Positions 16,481 through 22,985 of a stretch of DNA of 23,118 nt are shown here, piece after piece (the first letter of the stretch is position 1; each line of letters starts with the position of its first letter). The notes under the pieces are model-generated. The model searched no databases. It worked only from the letters and a program-made list of their open reading frames with translations, and had not been told where the DNA came from. The DNA is from JAFGJU01 sp964570935 (GTDB lineage: Bacteria; Eisenbacteria; RBG-16-71-46; JAFGJU01), in the NCBI GenBank assembly GCA_964570935.1, contig CAZMZP010000066.1:1-23118 (forward strand), given 5' to 3'. The translations under genes were made by a program, and so were the position numbers.

Positions 16481-17128
16481 ATGGAGAAGGAAAGAATGGA
16501 GGAGATGCTGGAGCTCCTCTGGACGCTCCGGGAGCGCGGGGACGAGCTCCTGAGCAGGGCCGTGAAGGCGAGCAAGGACGAGAACCCGACTGAAGTCATA
16601 AGGGCTCTGGCTTCGGAGAAGCTCGTCGCGACCCGGAACGACACGGTCGCGCTCACGCGCGGGGGCGAGGAGACCGCCAGGGAGATTGTCAGGCGGCACC
16701 GGCTGGCGGAGGTGCTGCTGGCGCAGGTGCTCCGGCTGGAGGACGCCGAAATCGCGGACGCGGCGTGCAGGTTCGAGCACGTGTTGAGCCCCCGGGTGAC
16801 CGAAAGCATCTGCACGTTTCTGGGGCACCCGCCGGTCTGCCCGCACGGCATGCCGATACCCAGGGGCGCGTGCTGCGCAAGGGTGGAGACGAAGATGCAG
16901 CCCCTGGTGGGGAGACTCACGGACGTGGAGGTCGGCTCCGACGTCGCCGTCGTGTTCGTCGTCCCGGCCCTGCACGCGACTCTTGACCGGCTGGCCGGGT
17001 TCGGCGTCGTGCCTGGCAGCACGATGCACCTGCATCAGAAGACGCCGTCCTACGTGGTGCAGGTCGGGGAGACCACAGTCGGGCTGGACGAGGAGATCGC
17101 GAAGGGGATCTACGTGAAGAGGGTGTAG
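16481..17128 (+). CDS. DtxR-family metalloregulator fused to a FeoA domain
   Basis: Predicted metal-responsive repressor of 215 residues. The start follows ggagg. The N-terminal winged helix (about 1-65) is short and atypical. The dimerisation region has the family core R-R-H73-R-L-A-E77 and C96-R-F-E99-H100-V-L-S. By alignment by eye, M9, C96, E99 and H100 match the primary site of DtxR (M10, C102, E105, H106), and H73 and E77 match two ancillary ligands (H79, E83); the third (H98) is Ala92 here. A C-P-H-G...C-C segment (120-132) adds cysteines. Residues about 140-215 form a FeoA/SH3 domain (L-A-G-F-G-V-V-P-G-S). Position after feoB suggests it regulates iron uptake in response to Fe(II). 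Confidence 0.9.
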   Translation: MEKERMEEMLELLWTLRERGDELLSRAVKASKDENPTEVIRALASEKLVATRNDTVALTRGGEETAREIVRRHRLAEVLLAQVLRLEDAEIADAACRFEHVLSPRVTESICTFLGHPPVCPHGMPIPRGACCARVETKMQPLVGRLTDVEVGSDVAVVFVVPALHATLDRLAGFGVVPGSTMHLHQKTPSYVVQVGETTVGLDEEIAKGIYVKRV

Positions 17129-17199
17129 GCGGGGACGGCGGCCCCGCTTCGAGGGCGGTGTGCCGGAAGCGTTCGGCAGCCGGCCCGGGGCAAAAAATC

Positions 17200-17229
17200 T
17201 TGACACGCTCTTTTTTGCGTTTGTATACT
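17200..17229 (+). promoter_or_regulatory. Strong sigma70-type promoter for dihydrolipoyl dehydrogenase
   Basis: A perfect -35 box ttgaca (17200-17205) and tatact (17224-17229) are spaced by 18 bases. A run of six A just upstream (17192-17197) may act as an UP element. Transcription would start near 17236, leaving a leader of about 83 bases before ATG 17319. Confidence 0.7.
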
Positions 17230-17318
17230 GCCGCTCGTCTTCGAGTCATTGATCCCTCTGGTGGGCCGTTCCCTTCGTTTTACTGAGGACTTCCCCCGAA
17301 GAAGCCCTGGAACAAGAG

Positions 17319-18740
17319 ATGCAGGAGTTCGACCTTCTTGTAATCGGCGCCGGACCGGCCGGGTACGTTGGAGCCATCCGCGCAGCGCAGCTCGGCGGCA
17401 GAGTCTGTCTGGTCGAGAAGGCCGAGGTGGGCGGCGTGTGCATGAACCGCGGCTGCATCCCCACGAAGAGCCTGGTCGCGTTCGCGGACCTGTACGAGAA
17501 GACGAAGTCTTCCGCGTCGCTCGGCGTCCGTGTTGACGGACGGGTCACCGCGGACCTGGCCGCGGCCGTGCAGAGGAAGCGGGAGGTCGTGGCCACGCTC
17601 GTGAAGGGCGTGAGGAGCCTCCTGGCAAAGCGCGGTGTCACTGTCGTCAGCGGAGAGGCGCGCTTCGTGAACGAGCGCACGGTCGAGGTGGCGGGGGCAG
17701 AAACGGCGGGCGGCGCGGCGCCGCCGGCCGCGGCCGGACTTGAGCGACTGTCCGCGAGGAAAATCCTGATCGCCACCGGCTCCGAGACGGCGGAGCTTCC
17801 CGGCTTGCCGTTCGACGGCTCGAGAGTGCTTTCGAGCACCGAGGCGCTGGAGCTCGAGGCCGCCCCCAGGAGCATGCTCATCGTCGGAGCGGGCGCGATA
17901 GGGTGCGAGTTCGCGTTCATCTTCAGCGCTCTGGGAACCTGCGTTACGGTGGTGGAAATCCTGGACAGAGCCCTCCCGACCGAGGACAGCGACGTCTCGT
18001 CGGTCATGGGAAGGGAGCTCAGGAAGCGAAAGATAGACCTCGTGACGCAGGACAGCGTTCTCAAGTGCGTCGTGAACCCAGCATCGGTCAAGTCCACCCT
18101 CAGGAGCGGGAACGAGGTTGAGACGGAGAGAGTCCTCGTGTCCGTGGGCCGGCGGTTCAACACTGCCGGGCTTTCGCTGGACAAGGCCGGAGTGATGTGC
18201 GGGGCAAGGGGCGAGATCCAGACGGACGAACACATGGAGACGAGCTCGGCCGGAATTTACGCGGCCGGCGACGTCGTGGGAAAGAAGATGTACGCGCACT
18301 CGGCCTCAAGGGAGGCGATAGTGGCGGTCGAGAATGCCCTGACGGCCGCCGGAAAGACCATGGACTACTCGGCGGTTCCGTCGTGCACGTTCACGCGGCC
18401 GGAGGTGGGCAGCGTGGGCCTCACGGAGGCCCAGGCCGTGGAGAGGGGCCTCAAAGTGAACGTCGGAAGCTTCAACTTTCGGGCGCTCGGCAGGGCGCAG
18501 GTGCTGGGCGAAATCGCCGGCATGGTCAAGGTCGTCGCGGACGCCGCGACGGACGTCGTGCTGGGCGTTCACATAATAGGCCCCCACGCCACGGAGCTCG
18601 TGCACGAGGGCGTCCTGGCCGTGGCTCAGCGCTTGACTGCGAGGGCGCTCGGCGAGACAATACACGCCCACCCGACACTCTCGGAGGCCGTGATGGAAGC
18701 GGCCGAGGGGGTGCACGGGCTTTCGATTCACTCCCAATAG
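17319..18740 (+). CDS. lpdA: Dihydrolipoyl dehydrogenase
   Basis: FAD-dependent disulfide oxidoreductase of 473 residues that reoxidises dihydrolipoamide with NAD+ in 2-oxoacid dehydrogenase or glycine cleavage complexes. FAD-binding G10-A-G-P-A-G15 opens the protein. The redox disulfide is G-G-V-C41-M-N-R-G-C46-I-P-T-K. The NAD-binding site is V-G-A-G-A-I-G. The second FAD motif is G-I-Y-A-A-G-D, and the dimer-interface acid-base dyad is in H-A-H-P-T-L-S-E. These separate it from glutathione or mercuric reductases. An Ala/Gly/Pro-rich stretch around 128-140 is a small insertion. No lipoyl-bearing E2 or E1 gene is nearby, so its complex must be encoded elsewhere. It has its own promoter upstream. 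Confidence 0.94.
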   Translation: MQEFDLLVIGAGPAGYVGAIRAAQLGGRVCLVEKAEVGGVCMNRGCIPTKSLVAFADLYEKTKSSASLGVRVDGRVTADLAAAVQRKREVVATLVKGVRSLLAKRGVTVVSGEARFVNERTVEVAGAETAGGAAPPAAAGLERLSARKILIATGSETAELPGLPFDGSRVLSSTEALELEAAPRSMLIVGAGAIGCEFAFIFSALGTCVTVVEILDRALPTEDSDVSSVMGRELRKRKIDLVTQDSVLKCVVNPASVKSTLRSGNEVETERVLVSVGRRFNTAGLSLDKAGVMCGARGEIQTDEHMETSSAGIYAAGDVVGKKMYAHSASREAIVAVENALTAAGKTMDYSAVPSCTFTRPEVGSVGLTEAQAVERGLKVNVGSFNFRALGRAQVLGEIAGMVKVVADAATDVVLGVHIIGPHATELVHEGVLAVAQRLTARALGETIHAHPTLSEAVMEAAEGVHGLSIHSQ

Positions 18741-18771
18741 GAAAGGGTCGCAACAGGAAGCGAGCCGTAGA

Positions 18772-19473
18772 ATGAACGCACTTGGACGCGTGTTCCGTGA
18801 AAACCTGGGCATAAAGCTCGCGGCGATCGCGCTGGCGCTCCTGGTCTACTTCCACGTGAGGACGGAGCGGGAGGACGAGCTCACGTTCCGCGTGCCGGTC
18901 GTGCTCAAGGGGCTGCCGGATTCCCTGACCTGGACCGGCGAGATCCCGAGGGACGTCAGCGTGACCCTGAGCGGGAGACTCAAGAATCTCATCAGGCTTC
19001 GGCTGGCGCCGGTGCACATCGACGTGGACGTCTCACAGGCCGGGCCGGGGCGATTCCAGCGCACGTTGTCGTCCGGAGATGTGCCTCTTCCGGCCGGCTC
19101 CAACCTGCTGGTCACGCACTTCGCGGGCCCAGAGCAGCTTGACATCCTCATCGAAAGAAAGATGTCGAAGCAAGTCCGCGTCATGCCCCTGGTCCTGGGA
19201 AGGCCGCCGGAGGGATACGTTCTGGCGGGTGAACCCACGGCGTCTCCCGAGTCCACGTCCGTGACGGGCCCCGCGAGCGTTGTTTCTCTGACGGATTCGC
19301 TTTACACTGAACCGATTGATGTCACGGCGAGAAGAGAGTCGTTCTCGCAGAGGATAAAGCTGGACGTTAAGGGGAAACCCTACACTTCATCCGCGGCGGC
19401 GGTGCAGGTGTTCGTGGGCATCGAGCCGGAGAGTCTGGCTGCGTCGGCCGCCTCGGACGCGTCCGGGGACTAG
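18772..19473 (+). CDS. YbbR-domain membrane protein
   Basis: Single-pass membrane protein of 233 residues. ATG 18772 follows aggaagcgag. A hydrophobic helix (about residues 13-28) anchors the protein, with the rest outside the cytoplasm. Two or more YbbR beta-repeats can be seen: F-R-V-P-V-V-L-K-G-L-P with V-S-V-T-L-S-G-R, and V-M-P-L-V-L-G-R-P-P-E-G-Y with V-T-G-P-A-S-V-V. In Firmicutes, YbbR (CdaR) controls the diadenylate cyclase CdaA and sits between cdaA and glmM; neither is here. The gene begins 31 bases after the dehydrogenase and probably shares its transcript. A 10-bp GC-rich hairpin at 19522-19548 may mark the end. Confidence 0.85.
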   Translation: MNALGRVFRENLGIKLAAIALALLVYFHVRTEREDELTFRVPVVLKGLPDSLTWTGEIPRDVSVTLSGRLKNLIRLRLAPVHIDVDVSQAGPGRFQRTLSSGDVPLPAGSNLLVTHFAGPEQLDILIERKMSKQVRVMPLVLGRPPEGYVLAGEPTASPESTSVTGPASVVSLTDSLYTEPIDVTARRESFSQRIKLDVKGKPYTSSAAAVQVFVGIEPESLAASAASDASGD

Positions 19474-19582
19474 AGGCGGTGTGGCGCGGGGGAGGCGCCG
19501 GAAGAACGGGAGACCGAAGAAGCGCGCCCGGCAACGACCGGGACGCGCGGCGCGGAATGCGCGACCGGGACGGCGCCAGCGC

Positions 19583-19723
19583 AAAAGAAAATGAGAGGAG
19601 CCCCGCCTTCACTCGTCTTTCCTTCCGCTCTGCCCTTAGTTGGCACGCTCGAGTGCGGACAAGGCTGAGCGTGAGGGAAGGAAGTGACACGAACGCGGCA
19701 GGGTCTGAACTCCGCTCCTCTCA
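19583..19723 (-). ncRNA. Candidate small structured RNA (possibly 6S-like), family unassigned
   Basis: A minus-strand transcript of about 141 bases is strongly suggested. Its first ten bases (19723-19714) pair perfectly with 19601-19592 near the end, and ttttctttt (down to 19583) follows like an intrinsic terminator tail. Between them the arms pair almost throughout. 19602-19607 pairs with 19697-19703 (one bulge). 19615-19626 pairs with 19676-19688 (12 bp, one bulge). 19627-19637 pairs with 19661-19670 (one mismatch, one bulge). A tip hairpin forms from gcac (19643-19646) with gtgc (19653-19656). A ten-base one-sided loop (19704-19713) lies next to the closing stem. Promoter boxes sit exactly seven bases upstream of the stem. 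A rod-like fold with strong promoter recalls 6S RNA, though it is short and lacks an obvious large central bubble. No SRP or tRNA signature was seen. Confidence 0.6.
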
Positions 19724-19729
19724 ACCATA

Positions 19730-19759
19730 ATTATACCATCACGCCGGGCCATTAGTCAA
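19730..19759 (-). promoter_or_regulatory. Near-consensus promoter of the minus-strand RNA
   Basis: On the minus strand, ttgact (19754-19759) and a perfect -10 box tataat (19730-19735) are spaced by 18 bases. The expected start, seven bases on, falls at 19723, the first paired base of the RNA fold. This is the best promoter in the window, and no minus-strand protein gene follows it. Confidence 0.75.
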
Positions 19760-19822
19760 CGCCCAGACGCGCGCCCGGCGGCTTCTGGAGAGTGCAGCCA
19801 CCAAAAAGGAGGAAGGGCGAAC

Positions 19823-20500
19823 ATGGAGTCAACAGACAAGGGTCCCAGGCCGTTTCCCACGAACTCGGCGGGAAACAAGCCCTCGACGGAGCCGGCATCC
19901 GTTGCGGTCGCGCGAGAGACTCCTCAAACAGTCGAGGCCGCGGATAGGAGACAGAGGTCCATCATGATCCCGACGCGCGTGTTCTTCACAAACGGCGTGG
20001 GCTCCCACCGCGAGGAACTCCAGTCGTTCGAGCTGGCCCTGCGGGACGCCGGAATCGAGAAGTTGAACCTGGTTCGGGTCTCGAGCATCTTTCCTCCGAA
20101 CTGCAAGATAATCTCGAGAAACGAGGGCCTGAAGGAGCTCGTGCCGGGAATGATCGCTTACTGCGTGATGAGCACCCTGAGCAGCAACGAACCCCGCCGG
20201 CTCGTGGCCGCTTCCATCGGATGCGCCGTGCCCGCCGACAAGAACGCGTACGGATACCTGAGCGAGCACCACGCCTTCGGACAGACGGACGAGGCGGCCG
20301 GAGAATACGCCGAGGACCTTGCTGCTTCCATGCTGGCGTCCACTCTCGGCATAGAGTTCGACGAGAACAAGAACTGGGACGAGAAGAAAGAGGAGTTCAA
20401 GATAAGCGACCTCATCGTGAAGACGACGCACATCGCGCAGTCGGCCATCATCACCAGGCAGTGGTCCACCGTGGTGGCTTCCGCGGTCTTCCTTGATTAG
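19823..20500 (+). CDS. Pyruvoyl-dependent arginine decarboxylase
   Basis: Cytoplasmic enzyme of 225 residues that converts arginine to agmatine, the first step of a polyamine route. It is made as a proenzyme that cleaves itself between two serines, and the second becomes the pyruvoyl cofactor. The site is V-R-V-S87-S88-I-F-P-P. N82 and E148 (in G-Y-L-S-E-H-H-A-F-G) match the catalytic Asn and Glu of the Methanocaldococcus enzyme. The family core starts at M48 (M-I-P-T-R-V-F-F-T); the first 47 residues are an extra polar, Pro-rich extension. ATG 19823 has a good aaggagg, but ATG 19964, preceded by agagg, would give the usual length. Either start is possible. Confidence 0.92.
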   Translation: MESTDKGPRPFPTNSAGNKPSTEPASVAVARETPQTVEAADRRQRSIMIPTRVFFTNGVGSHREELQSFELALRDAGIEKLNLVRVSSIFPPNCKIISRNEGLKELVPGMIAYCVMSTLSSNEPRRLVAASIGCAVPADKNAYGYLSEHHAFGQTDEAAGEYAEDLAASMLASTLGIEFDENKNWDEKKEEFKISDLIVKTTHIAQSAIITRQWSTVVASAVFLD

Positions 20501-20609
20501 AGGTTGCGCCGGAGGCTCACGCTGAGGCCAGCGCCCGGGCGCGCCGGCGTCGTCTCGGGAGTCGTCCGCAAGAATCACACACTGGCGTTCGTCAGGCCGG
20601 GGGTATTCA

Positions 20610-20813
20610 ATGCCTAAGAGCAAGACGCTGTGGTGCCCTTTCTGCAAGAAGCTCTGCGAGGACGGATGGGTAGAGACGGAGAGGGAGGGAGAGGAGAAGT
20701 TCAGGGTGCTCTGCGCATGCTATCACGAGGCAGAGAAGAGGTGTAAGCTGGCGATGATGGAGTATGACCTGTTCAACATCGCCAGGGCGCTGGACGTGAT
20801 GATAAACAAGTGA
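20610..20813 (+). CDS. Small zinc-ribbon-like protein
   Basis: Predicted soluble protein of 67 residues, family not recognised. Cysteines are arranged C9-P-F-C12-x3-C16 ... C35-x-C37-x-H39 ... C45, which suggests one zinc site, perhaps two. The C-terminal third is helical and ends I-A-R-A-L-D-V-M. The ribosome binding site is weak (ccggggg). It lies 109 bases after the arginine decarboxylase and may be co-transcribed with it. Small two-knuckle proteins of this kind often bind nucleic acid or act as accessory factors. Coding potential is supported by the coherent Cys pattern, not by similarity. Confidence 0.65.
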   Translation: MPKSKTLWCPFCKKLCEDGWVETEREGEEKFRVLCACYHEAEKRCKLAMMEYDLFNIARALDVMINK

Positions 20814-20932
20814 CCCGGGCGCCGGAACCCGGCGGGCTGAGCCGCCCCAGGAGCCCGGCGGGCGATGCCGACTCCGTAGCCAGTCCGCGCTACCCGCCGC
20901 CAGTCCGCGCCGCGTGCCCGTTCACGCCGCAG

Positions 20933-21568
20933 CTATTCCGTGTACTTGCCTATGAAGTCCGAGTAGGCGAATCCCGCCCAAATCGTGGGTTCGAAATCTA
21001 TGTTGTCGAAGTCGTAGTGGTGGATTCCCCTGTGCTCGAACGGATCGGCCCGCCACACACCGTAAGCCGCGACCCCAGCCCCGAACTCGACGTGCCAATT
21101 GGGGTCTATTTGCACCCTGAGCCCGGCAAGGGCTCCGTCGTTCACCTCCGCCACGAAACTGACGTTTTCGTTGAGCTGCTTCTCGAACCCGAACAGCAGG
21201 AATAGCGGGGACACCTTGACTCCCAGAGTCATGTCGTCGCTCCCGGCAGGCAGCTCCCAGACCGCGTACGCGTACGCGAACGAGAGGATCGGGTCCACTC
21301 CCAGGGCGAAGGGATAGGCGGTCACGCCTTCCAGCCGGTACTTCAGGCCGTGCAGCCCGACTTCCAGGTTCTGGGCTGGGGAGTACTCGATGTACGGAAG
21401 CCCGATCATGAAGCTTCGCGGCTGAATCGTGCTTGCCTTGGGCACCGTGAAATACCAGCTGGGTGCGCCAGTGCCGCCGCCCAGGGCCACCGCGTCCGGT
21501 GCGACGCAAACGGGAGCGGCAAGCGCGACCGAAACGGCCAGTGCAATCAGAAAGACGTTCCTTCTCAC
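20933..21568 (-). CDS. Exported outer-membrane-like protein of unknown function
   Basis: Predicted exported protein of 211 residues. The GTG start at 21568 follows aaaggggg on the minus strand. The signal peptide is clear (M-R-R-N, hydrophobic core, then A-V-A-L-G). The mature part alternates polar and hydrophobic residues with many Gly, Tyr, Phe and Trp, as in a small beta-barrel (for example L-E-V-G-L-H-G-L-K-Y-R and V-E-F-G-A-G-V-A-A-Y-G-V-W). No conserved enzyme motif is visible. It has its own promoter and no operon partner. It could be an outer-membrane porin-like or assembly protein. Export is well supported; barrel topology is inferred. Confidence 0.75.
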   Translation of the reverse strand: MRRNVFLIALAVSVALAAPVCVAPDAVALGGGTGAPSWYFTVPKASTIQPRSFMIGLPYIEYSPAQNLEVGLHGLKYRLEGVTAYPFALGVDPILSFAYAYAVWELPAGSDDMTLGVKVSPLFLLFGFEKQLNENVSFVAEVNDGALAGLRVQIDPNWHVEFGAGVAAYGVWRADPFEHRGIHHYDFDNIDFEPTIWAGFAYSDFIGKYTE

Positions 21569-21661
21569 GATGACCCCCTTTGCTCAAGGTTCGATATTGG
21601 GCGATTCAAACAGTCGCAAGTCTTGCGCGCCGCTTCCGGCTGCCCAACGCTCACAGCGAAA

Positions 21662-21690
21662 GTAATATGCACGAACAGTGCAGCTGTCAA
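21662..21690 (-). promoter_or_regulatory. Promoter of the exported protein gene
   Basis: On the minus strand, a perfect ttgaca (21685-21690) lies 17 bases before tattac (21662-21667, four of six). A T-run (complement of 21692-21697) lies just upstream. Transcription would start near 21655, leaving a leader of about 87 bases before the GTG at 21568. Confidence 0.55.
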
Positions 21691-21732
21691 CCAAAAAAGC
21701 CGGGACGGTGTGAGTCGAATGGGGATGAGGGC

Positions 21733-21835
21733 ATCAGCGTCGGGCGGCCGTCGTAGTCGTAGTGGAGTGATCAGCGTCGGGCGGCCGTCGTAGTCGCAGT
21801 GGAGCGATCAGGGTCGGGCGGCCGCCGCGGCGGAA
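21733..21835. repeat. 37-bp tandem repeat, about 2.7 copies
   Basis: Copies begin at 21733, 21770 and 21807, each opening atcagcgtcgggcggccg or a close variant. The first two differ at two positions (t/c). The third diverges after about 18 bases. There are no spacers, so it is not a CRISPR array, and 37 is not a multiple of three, which argues against coding. Confidence 0.85.
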
Positions 21836-21912
21836 CGGTCGGCGCTGGGTCACCGGGCCTCGCGACACCGAGCCACCGCCTGGCGGCGCCGAACCGCCTC
21901 GATGAGCTGGGG

Positions 21913-21962
21913 CGCAAAGCTTAAAGCCCCGGCCTTTCGACCGGGGCTTTTGCCTCTTTGCG
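21913..21962 (+). terminator. Very stable hairpin, terminator-like
   Basis: aaagccccgg (21923-21932) pairs perfectly with ccggggcttt (21941-21950) around an eight-base loop. An outer stem, cgcaaag (21913-21919) with ctttgcg (21956-21962), extends it. tttt at 21948-21951 suits plus-strand termination, yet no plus-strand gene lies upstream, so direction and target are unclear. Confidence 0.5.
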
Positions 21963-22057
21963 GGAAGAGGGAGTGGCCCAACGACTGGAGTGAGTTCCTA
22001 GGGTGTGGACGATGGCACTTTGTCATCCGCTGCGCTGTAGTCAACTCCCCTCTTCCC
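21962..22057. repeat. Inverted repeat of 13 pairs with one bulge
   Basis: gggaagagggagt (21962-21974) pairs with actcccctcttccc (22044-22057) with a single bulged base. Inside, gact (21983-21986) pairs with agtc (22039-22042). It directly abuts the terminator-like hairpin to its left. Confidence 0.6.
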
Positions 22058-22370
22058 AACTACCTCTGTCTGGAGAGCCGTCCGCAACGGTCTCCGTTAG
22101 ACTCCCAATCGCAAGCAGCGTGCCAGAGGCGGTGCGGCATCGCTGTCGTTCGGGGCGCCGCAACCTGTTGAAAATGCACCCGCTAAGGTGGCGGTTTTGA
22201 CGAGGTGTTGTTCCGGCGATCCGGCCCCGGGCGTCCTCCTGCGAGTTGCACCGCAGGCGCTTGCAGAATGTGGCCGGCGGGCCATTCAGGAGCCGCGCGG
22301 CTGGTCATCATCCGGCACCGGCCGGGCGGCCAACAGTGAGCCGCTAACGTGATTCCACGCAAAAAAAAGC

Positions 22371-22397
22371 TTGACAACAAGTTGGGACATGGATAAT
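22371..22397 (+). promoter_or_regulatory. Promoter of the HU gene
   Basis: A perfect -35 box ttgaca (22371-22376) follows a run of eight A (22361-22368), a likely UP element. gataat (22392-22397) matches five of six -10 bases but at a short 15-base spacing; taattt (22394-22399) gives 17 bases with a poorer match. A leader of about 100 bases follows. Confidence 0.6.
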
Positions 22398-22410
22398 TTA
22401 CCGCCCTGAG

Positions 22411-22463
22411 GGACAGTGCGATTATTTTCTGTCCTAGCCTGTTGAAGAAGATAACGTTAGGAC
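22411..22463 (+). promoter_or_regulatory. Two overlapping leader hairpins before the HU gene
   Basis: ggacag (22411-22416) can pair with ctgtcc (22429-22434), or gtccta (22431-22436) can pair with taggac (22458-22463). The shared strand makes the two folds mutually exclusive. The ribosome binding site gggagg lies about 30 bases further on. Confidence 0.35.
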
Positions 22464-22502
22464 CTTTGAGCCGCTCGGGCACATCTGCAGGGAGGTTTTC
22501 AG

Positions 22503-22781
22503 ATGACGAAGGCTGAGCTTGTTGACGAAATCGCTGAACGGACAGGCCTTACGAAGAAAGACGTGGCGGATACCGTGGACGAATTCCTGAACGCGGTCTC
22601 GAGGGCGCTGGCAGCTGGGAAGCACATCGAAATACGCGGGTTCGGGACGTTCAAGGTGAAGGACAGGAAGGCGCGGATCGCCAGGAACCCGAGGACGGGT
22701 GACTCTGTTCCGGTTCCTCCGCGGAAAGTGCCGGTGTTCAAGGTATCTAAAGAACTCAAAGACATGGTGTCTCAGGGCTAG
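22503..22781 (+). CDS. HU-family DNA-binding protein
   Basis: Histone-like nucleoid protein of 92 residues that binds and bends DNA as a dimer. ATG 22503 follows gggagg. The N-terminal helical half opens M-T-K-A-E-L-V-D-E-I. The core strand H-I-E-I-R-G-F-G-T-F and the DNA-binding arm with R61-N-P63-R-T-G66 are classical; P63 is the intercalating proline. The length fits HU or IHF subunits. I-E-I-R-G-F-G-T-F is slightly IHF-like, so HU versus IHF cannot be settled here. The gene stands alone with its own promoter and is closed by a hairpin. Confidence 0.95.
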   Translation: MTKAELVDEIAERTGLTKKDVADTVDEFLNAVSRALAAGKHIEIRGFGTFKVKDRKARIARNPRTGDSVPVPPRKVPVFKVSKELKDMVSQG

Positions 22782-22787
22782 GGAGCG

Positions 22788-22823
22788 TGCCGCAGCGCGC
22801 GTGGAACTCGTTGGTCTGCGGCA
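22788..22823 (+). repeat. 8-bp inverted repeat just after the HU gene
   Basis: tgccgcag (22788-22795) pairs with ctgcggca (22816-22823) around a 20-base loop, starting seven bases after the stop. No U-run follows. It may protect the 3' end of the transcript. Confidence 0.4.
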
Positions 22824-22897
22824 GAATCTAGCAAGAAGATGAGGTCGGGGCTCACCTCCAGTCAGAGGGTGACGCACTGGCCGCAACCTATAGACCG

Positions 22898-22931
22898 GGG
22901 GCTTGCCTCTCGAGAACGTGAGGCAAGCCCC
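22898..22931 (+). terminator. Hairpin terminator between the HU and YugP-like genes
   Basis: ggggcttgcctc (22898-22909) pairs perfectly over 12 bp with gaggcaagcccc (22920-22931) around a ten-base loop, followed by ttatgttt. It sits between two convergent genes and could end transcription of both, though the T-rich tail favours the HU side. Confidence 0.7.
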
Positions 22932-22985
22932 TTATGTTTCCCTTGTTCCGTCTGCCGCGCCGGAGGTCCAACGCGCTCAGGCAGT

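Larger units (their letters stand above)
19474..19822. other. Intergenic region holding an RNA gene and its promoter
   Basis: This 349-base gap has no protein gene. From the left it holds a GC-rich hairpin (19522-19531 with 19538-19548, one bulge) that may end the upstream transcript, a minus-strand structured RNA (19583-19723), its promoter (19730-19759), and the ribosome binding site aaggagg before 19823. The AT-rich centre of the minus promoter (ataattata) is nearly palindromic, so it might also serve the plus strand. Confidence 0.7.
21691..22370. other. Gene-free region with tandem repeats and strong hairpins
   Basis: I find no credible gene in these 680 bases on either strand; open frames are short and lack family resemblance. 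The region holds a 37-bp tandem repeat (21733-21835), a very stable hairpin (21913-21962), and a second long hairpin (21962-22057). Around 22170-22200 there is a small ccgc/gcgg hairpin followed by tttt. The right edge, with an A8 run at 22361-22368, leads into the HU promoter. Confidence 0.6.

Noticed and set aside
19583..19723. Bacterial SRP RNA (4.5S)
   Set aside because: A ggaaggaaa stretch recalls the SRP core, but in the fold it lies in a helix rather than at the tip, and the GNRA-capped symmetric loop is missing.
21733..21835. CRISPR array
   Set aside because: The 37-bp units are contiguous with no spacers, and there are no cas genes.
22160..22215. End of an IS21-like insertion sequence
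   Set aside because: The ttgaaaatgcaccc...ggttttgacg stretch vaguely recalls IS21 terminal repeats, but there is no second end, no transposase and no target duplication.
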